DNA of 18,348 bases from CAYWMP01 sp964459445. GTDB taxonomy: Bacteria > Desulfobacterota > DSM-4660 > Desulfatiglandales > HGW-15. The stretch's first letter is position 1; each line of letters starts with the position of its first letter. Below are positions 15,387 to 18,348 of the stretch, in pieces. The notes beneath the pieces were generated by a model. That model worked only from the letters and a program-made list of their open reading frames with translations. It was not told the origin of the DNA and ran no database searches. The position numbers and the translations under genes were made by a program. The DNA lies in contig CAYWMP010000122.1 in the NCBI GenBank assembly GCA_964459445.1, positions 1 to 18,348 on the forward strand, written 5' to 3'.

Positions 15387-15438
15387 CTGAAAGTGTGTAA
15401 TTATTTACTCAAAGGTGGTGTTTTTTACACATTTTCAG
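15387..15438. repeat. 14-bp inverted repeat, hairpin or operator
   Basis: CTGAAAGTGTGTAA (15387-15400) and TTACACATTTTCAG (15425-15438) pair over 14 bp, the one mismatch being a G-U wobble in RNA, with a 24-nt loop. No T run follows. It lies mid-way in the long intergenic region ahead of the 84-aa gene, so it may be an attenuator, an sRNA element or a binding site. Confidence 0.55.
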
Positions 15439-15516
15439 ACCCACCAAAAGCACTTTTGTTTATGGGCCGTTCAAAGAGGAGCAGTCTAATTCGCTGATAT
15501 GCAATTGGAAAAAAAT

Positions 15517-15540
15517 AAAACCTTGAAGCTAGGTTTTTTT
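15517..15540. terminator. Possible bidirectional A/T-flanked hairpin
   Basis: AAAACCT (15517-15523) and AGGTTTT (15531-15537) pair perfectly around TGAAGCT. The stem is followed by a T run to 15540 and preceded by an A run (15509-15515), so it could act as a weak terminator on either strand. It lies between the HtrA and 84-aa genes. Confidence 0.4.
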
Positions 15541-15695
15541 GCATGCTTCTTGCGTAGGTAACGGTCAAATACGCATCAGTAACCTTGTCCACATTCAATA
15601 AAAACCTGAACTAAACAGGAAAATTTCGAAAAAAAAGAAAATAATTTAAATAGGTTACACAGATAAAGAAACGAATTTATAAAGAGAGGTGAAAA

Positions 15696-15950
15696 TTGAG
15701 TCAGCTTACAGAACTTTTAGTAGGGCGGTTAGAACAAAAAGGAATGGATCCTAACCTCATTCCAGGCTTCATCAGGAATCTGGCAAAAACAATATCGGTT
15801 GATCCTGAAACCAGCATCCTCCAAGTAAATGATCGATTGCATGCCTTGGGATGGGATGATGTGGAATTGGATTATCGTACCTTTGAATTGGCAACCGCAT
15901 GTTTTGAGGCAGGTGGCCTGGAAGACCTGGAAATGGAGAAGGCCATCTAG
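15696..15950 (+). CDS. Small helical protein of unknown function, TTG start
   Basis: This 84-aa soluble protein begins with TTG at 15696, chosen because AGAGAGGTG lies 4-6 nt upstream and no ATG fits as well. It is acidic and helix-prone. Recognisable segments are GMDPNLIPGFIRNLAKTI, then LHALGWDDVELDYRTFELATACFE, ending LEDLEMEKAI. There is no signal peptide, metal cluster or HTH that I can name. It stands alone: the A-rich leader precedes it and a strong intrinsic terminator (16067-16102) follows after a CA-rich, unstructured trailer. Small proteins of this look occur in sulfate-reducing deltaproteobacteria, by my recollection only. Function unknown. Confidence 0.7.
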   Translation: MSQLTELLVGRLEQKGMDPNLIPGFIRNLAKTISVDPETSILQVNDRLHALGWDDVELDYRTFELATACFEAGGLEDLEMEKAI

Positions 15951-16066
15951 GCAAGATGAAACCATCAACCGAATCGATGAAAGAAACAACTAAATAACGA
16001 CACAAAAAGGACAAAGAGTACCAGCAAACTACCAAGAAACCGAACAATCTAATAACAAAAGAAATA

Positions 16067-16102
16067 GAAAGGCAGAGTCGAAACGCTCTGCCTTTCGTTT
16101 TT
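16067..16102 (+). terminator. Strong intrinsic terminator after the 84-aa gene
   Basis: GAAAGGCAGAG (16067-16077) pairs perfectly with CTCTGCCTTTC (16086-16096). The 11-bp stem has an 8-nt loop TCGAAACG that can add two more pairs. CGTTTTTC follows (16096-16103). It isolates the 84-aa gene from the downstream acyltransferase unit. Confidence 0.85.
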
Positions 16103-16170
16103 CTGGCAATATCGATCATGATATGGGTGCTTTATTAAAGTAAACAGCGGAAACCTATCTCTGATGGGAA

Positions 16171-16199
16171 TTGTCTTTGATCAGCCCTTTTGGTAATCT
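16171..16199 (+). promoter_or_regulatory. Candidate promoter for the acyltransferase/TraB unit
   Basis: TTGTCT (16171-16176) and TAATCT (16194-16199) are separated by 17 nt. The predicted start near 16206 leaves a leader of only about 17 nt before the ATG at 16223. The leader has no clear ribosome-binding site, so translation may be weak or begin in an unusual way. Confidence 0.45.
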
Positions 16200-16222
16200 A
16201 AAACTTATCGGATAGTAGCCCC

Positions 16223-17068
16223 ATGCTCACCATCGAAGAAAAAAAACAGCTTTTGGACAAGGCCTATATCCCGGAACATGTCGTTGGTTTGATGACACAT
16301 GTATCAGGAGGGGAACCTTTCCTCATAGATGATTACTTTTGTTGTCATAGAGGGGATTGGATCATTCTTGTTGGATACCCCCTCAGCCATGAATTCGTTG
16401 TGAGCGACTTGGAGGATACTTTAGAAAAGATCATTGAAAGATTCAGGCCAAAATATTTTTCCCTTATGGCGCCTGAGCTGCCGGCCGGAAGAAATGCAGC
16501 CTGTAGAGAGCGAGAAAGTGATTATTTTTATACACTAAAGAGTGAAGACGTTCAGCTCAAAGGCGGTCTGCGACGCATCGTGAACAAGGCGAAAGAATTG
16601 CTCACGGTGGAGCAAGGGTGCAAAATGCGCGATGAACATCAGACGCTTTCGGCGGAGTTTATCAGAAGAGCGAAGCCTCCAACACGAGTAAGGGATTTAT
16701 TGCTGAAAATGCCCGGTTACGTGGGGCACGCAGAAGGTTCGGCCGTATTGAATGCATGGGATGCGAAGGGCAAGTTGTCGGCATTCTATGTTGTGGATAA
16801 TAGCGCCAAGGACTTCACTTCCTACGTGATTGGTTGCCATTCCAAGAAGCATTATGTCACCGGGGCCTCCGACCTACTGTGTTTTAAGATGATCGAAATG
16901 AGCCGGGAACTTGGAAAGCGATATATTCATCTCGGCCTGGGCGTGAACGAGGGCATCCGTCGGTTTAAAAAAAAATGGGGAGGCATTCCATCTCGAAAAT
17001 ACGAGATGTGTGAATTGGTTCTCAAAAGGCCTTCCATCATGGATATGTTTAAGGCGATGGCGCAGTAA
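16223..17068 (+). CDS. FemAB/GNAT-like acyltransferase-fold protein
   Basis: This 281-aa cytoplasmic protein has a GNAT/FemAB-like C-terminal half. The segment 217-254 (DLLCFKMIEMSRELG, YIHLGLGVNEG, RRFKKKWGG) closely resembles the acyl-CoA or aminoacyl-tRNA acceptor region of FemAB and related peptidoglycan or lipid acyltransferases. The N-terminal half also suggests a second degenerate GNAT domain. No transmembrane segment is seen, which argues against the integral-membrane DUF2156 lysyltransferases. The start has no good Shine-Dalgarno sequence but a promoter-like pair lies just upstream. The TraB-family gene begins 17 nt after its stop, so the two are probably cotranscribed. The acyl donor and acceptor cannot be read from the sequence. 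Confidence 0.72.
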   Translation: MLTIEEKKQLLDKAYIPEHVVGLMTHVSGGEPFLIDDYFCCHRGDWIILVGYPLSHEFVVSDLEDTLEKIIERFRPKYFSLMAPELPAGRNAACRERESDYFYTLKSEDVQLKGGLRRIVNKAKELLTVEQGCKMRDEHQTLSAEFIRRAKPPTRVRDLLLKMPGYVGHAEGSAVLNAWDAKGKLSAFYVVDNSAKDFTSYVIGCHSKKHYVTGASDLLCFKMIEMSRELGKRYIHLGLGVNEGIRRFKKKWGGIPSRKYEMCELVLKRPSIMDMFKAMAQ

Positions 17069-17085
17069 AAAAAGGCGGGTGATTC

Positions 17086-17913
17086 GTGATCTTCAGACGG
17101 AAAACAAAAGAAAAAGAACTCAAAATGATGTGGGAGATCGAGAAGAACCACAAAAAGTCCTACCTGATAGGCACGGCTCATTTCTTTCCCTATAGCTTCA
17201 GATCATCCCTGTCCCGTTGCATTCAAGACGCTAATAACGTCCTTATGGAAGGGCCTCTCGACCAGGAAAACATGGCCAAGGTTAGGGAAGCAGGAACAAA
17301 TGCGGACAACAAAACCCACATCTTTGATGAACTGGATGCAAAAACAAAAAAAAGCGTTTCAGAGGCATTGTTTCCAACCTGCAAGAACAAAAGTCCGGCC
17401 TTCCTGATAGACCTTCGAACATTTAAGGAAGAAAATCCGGTCTATGCCATGACAAAAGGCATGAGATCGTGGTTGGCGTTTTTTACGATTTGGAGTGGTT
17501 ACCTTGAGAGACACGGTTGGAAACACTCGGTGGATTATGAAGGGTATTCCATAGCCAAGGAGATGAAGAAACATATTGTGTTCTTGGAGACCATCGAGGA
17601 GCAGATTGACGTACTGGGACGCCTTTCCCATGATAGAATAATCAGTTTCCTAAAGCATGTTCATCTCTGGCCTGAATACACCAGACAATACGTAGAATGC
17701 TATATGAACGGAAATCTTGAAGGGTTGAAATCACTATCCCTAGGCTTTCCCAGTCGTCACCGCGATGTTATTGACCGAAGGGATGGAATACTATATGAAA
17801 GGATGCTTCCATACCTAGAAGAAGGAAATGCCGTAGCTTTTGTCGGCGCACCCCACGTCAGAGGCCTTCGTCCGATGCTTCAAGAGGGTGGGTACGAAGT
17901 GCATCAATTATAA
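17086..17913 (+). CDS. TraB/PrgY/GumN-family protein
   Basis: This 275-aa protein carries the two GX2H motifs that define the TraB/Tiki family: GTAH (29-32) in YLIGTAHFFP and GAPH (about 258-261) in AFVGAPHVRGL. A conserved glutamate, Glu55 (LMEGPL), follows the first. Members include the enterococcal pheromone inhibitors TraB/PrgY and the metal-dependent animal protease Tiki, so a metallopeptidase or peptide-inactivating role is plausible but not shown. There is no signal peptide; a basic N-terminus (FRRKTKEKELK) precedes the domain. I take the GTG at 17086; an ATG at 17125 is the alternative, giving 262 aa. It lies 17 nt after the acyltransferase-like gene, suggesting a functional pair. No terminator is obvious downstream. 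Confidence 0.82.
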   Translation: MIFRRKTKEKELKMMWEIEKNHKKSYLIGTAHFFPYSFRSSLSRCIQDANNVLMEGPLDQENMAKVREAGTNADNKTHIFDELDAKTKKSVSEALFPTCKNKSPAFLIDLRTFKEENPVYAMTKGMRSWLAFFTIWSGYLERHGWKHSVDYEGYSIAKEMKKHIVFLETIEEQIDVLGRLSHDRIISFLKHVHLWPEYTRQYVECYMNGNLEGLKSLSLGFPSRHRDVIDRRDGILYERMLPYLEEGNAVAFVGAPHVRGLRPMLQEGGYEVHQL

Positions 17914-18348
17914 AAACCGAGGCAATTTTAAAACGCCCTATTTGAACCGACGCGGACATGATTTCGTGTTTTGGAAATGCCGCACCTATTGCATCATTTA
18001 ATAGATGGCTTTGGAAAGCTTTCAGACTTTTAGTATTTTTGCCTTTTTCGAGAAAGCAGAGCCTCAGCAATCTCTTTCCGGGACGAAGAGTCTTATCGGT
18101 AGTGCGAAGAAAGTTGCTTGCCAGGCGGGCGGGCCGAGGGTTTTGTGAAATGCGGGGATCGCCTTCAGGCATATTATTGAAATAGTTAGCCGCCCGCCAA
18201 TGGTAGGTAGTTTGCCAAAGGTCGACTCACTGAACCTAGTTCGTCCCCTCCAAGAGATCCCCGAGCCTCTGCTCATTGACGCACAGTATTAAAACTAGCC
18301 AAAAATATTTGAAATTTGTTTCAACTTTGAATCAACGTTGATCATTAT
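17914..18348. other. 435-bp non-coding end region
   Basis: No supported gene occurs here; overlapping open frames on both strands give no recognisable product. I see a 10-bp palindrome GAAAGCTTTC (18014-18023) and a 9-bp inverted repeat, GGCGGGCGG (18124-18132) with CCGCCCGCC (18190-18198). The right terminal repeat is at 18295-18348. It could hold degraded mobile-element remains, but nothing is identifiable. Confidence 0.5.
18295..18348. repeat. Right copy of window-terminal inverted repeat
   Basis: Reverse-complement partner of positions 1-53 (47 of 54 columns). Read inward from the right end, the repeat finishes at GGCTAG and continues TTTTAATACTG. The six bases TTTTAA right after GCTAG also follow a second GCTAG at 303-307 on the left side, which may mark an insertion in the left copy. 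Confidence 0.8.

Larger units (their letters stand above)
15175..15695. other. 521-bp structured intergenic region
   Basis: No gene is visible here. From left to right it holds a weak 6-bp stem (15208-15245), the nested terminator (15264-15325), the 14-bp inverted repeat (15387-15438), the AAAACCT hairpin (15517-15540) and a very A-rich tract (about 15600-15690) leading to the TTG-start gene. I found no clear -35/-10 pair. It does not match a riboswitch class I can recall with confidence. Confidence 0.55.

Noticed and set aside
17858..18276. Overlapping open frames on both strands near the right end
   Set aside because: Arg/Pro-rich or low-complexity translations without start signals; none resembles a known protein or transposase.

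Overview
This 18.3 kb window carries about 14 protein genes and no rRNA, tRNA or CRISPR array that I can see. The mix suggests a Desulfobacterota (former deltaproteobacterial) genome, probably from a metagenome. It includes a COG3357-type HTH/zinc-ribbon protein beside an AIR-synthase-like protein, an archaeal-style geranylgeranyl-reductase-like flavoprotein, TolQ, HtrA, a FemAB/GNAT-like protein and a TraB-family protein. This assignment is inference from gene content. A run of exactly 100 Ns (4934-5033) is an assembly gap. The two ends of the window are imperfect inverted copies of one roughly 53-bp sequence.

Layout. (1) 1-325 is repeat-rich DNA: the left terminal repeat, a REP-like hairpin and a GC palindrome. 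(2) 326-4139 (+) is an ABC ATPase, an FtsX-type permease and an exported formylglycine-generating-enzyme (SUMF1) fold protein. This combination is characteristic of TagT-TagS-TagR, the sensory arm of the type VI secretion threonine-phosphorylation pathway, but no TagQ, PpkA or secretion gene is in view. (3) 4218-8282 (-), convergent with the first block, is a two-gene operon of P-loop NTPases: an archaeal-type ATPase with a C-terminal winged helix, then a STAND-like ATPase with a winged helix and TPR repeats. A tandem TPR repeat broke the assembly inside the second gene. A near-consensus sigma-70 promoter (TTGACA-17-TATATT) drives the operon, with direct repeats just downstream spaced exactly 16 bp. 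A second 16-bp-spaced repeat pair lies further upstream.

(4) 8862-11085 (+) is an unrecognised 275-aa protein with its own promoter, an AIR-synthase/HypE-superfamily protein and the HTH/zinc-ribbon protein. (5) 11229-13050 (+) is a geranylgeranyl-reductase-like flavoprotein and a TolQ-type channel subunit without a TolR/ExbD partner. (6) 13248-15174 (+) is a small secreted protein of unknown role and an HtrA-type protease lacking a signal peptide. (7) 15175-15695 is a 521-bp intergenic region rich in RNA-like structure. (8) 15696-15950 (+) is an 84-aa protein with a TTG start, closed by a strong terminator. (9) 16223-17913 (+) is a two-gene unit of a FemAB/GNAT-like acyltransferase and a TraB/PrgY/GumN-family protein. 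(10) 17914-18348 appears non-coding and ends in the right terminal repeat.

The left half (to about 8.8 kb) looks accessory: signal-transduction type ABC and STAND modules, repeats and operator clusters. The right half looks more like ordinary chromosome. The candidates I consider most worth following are the TagTSR-like module facing a regulated two-NTPase operon, the TPR-repeat collapse, the terminal inverted repeat, and the acyltransferase/TraB pair.
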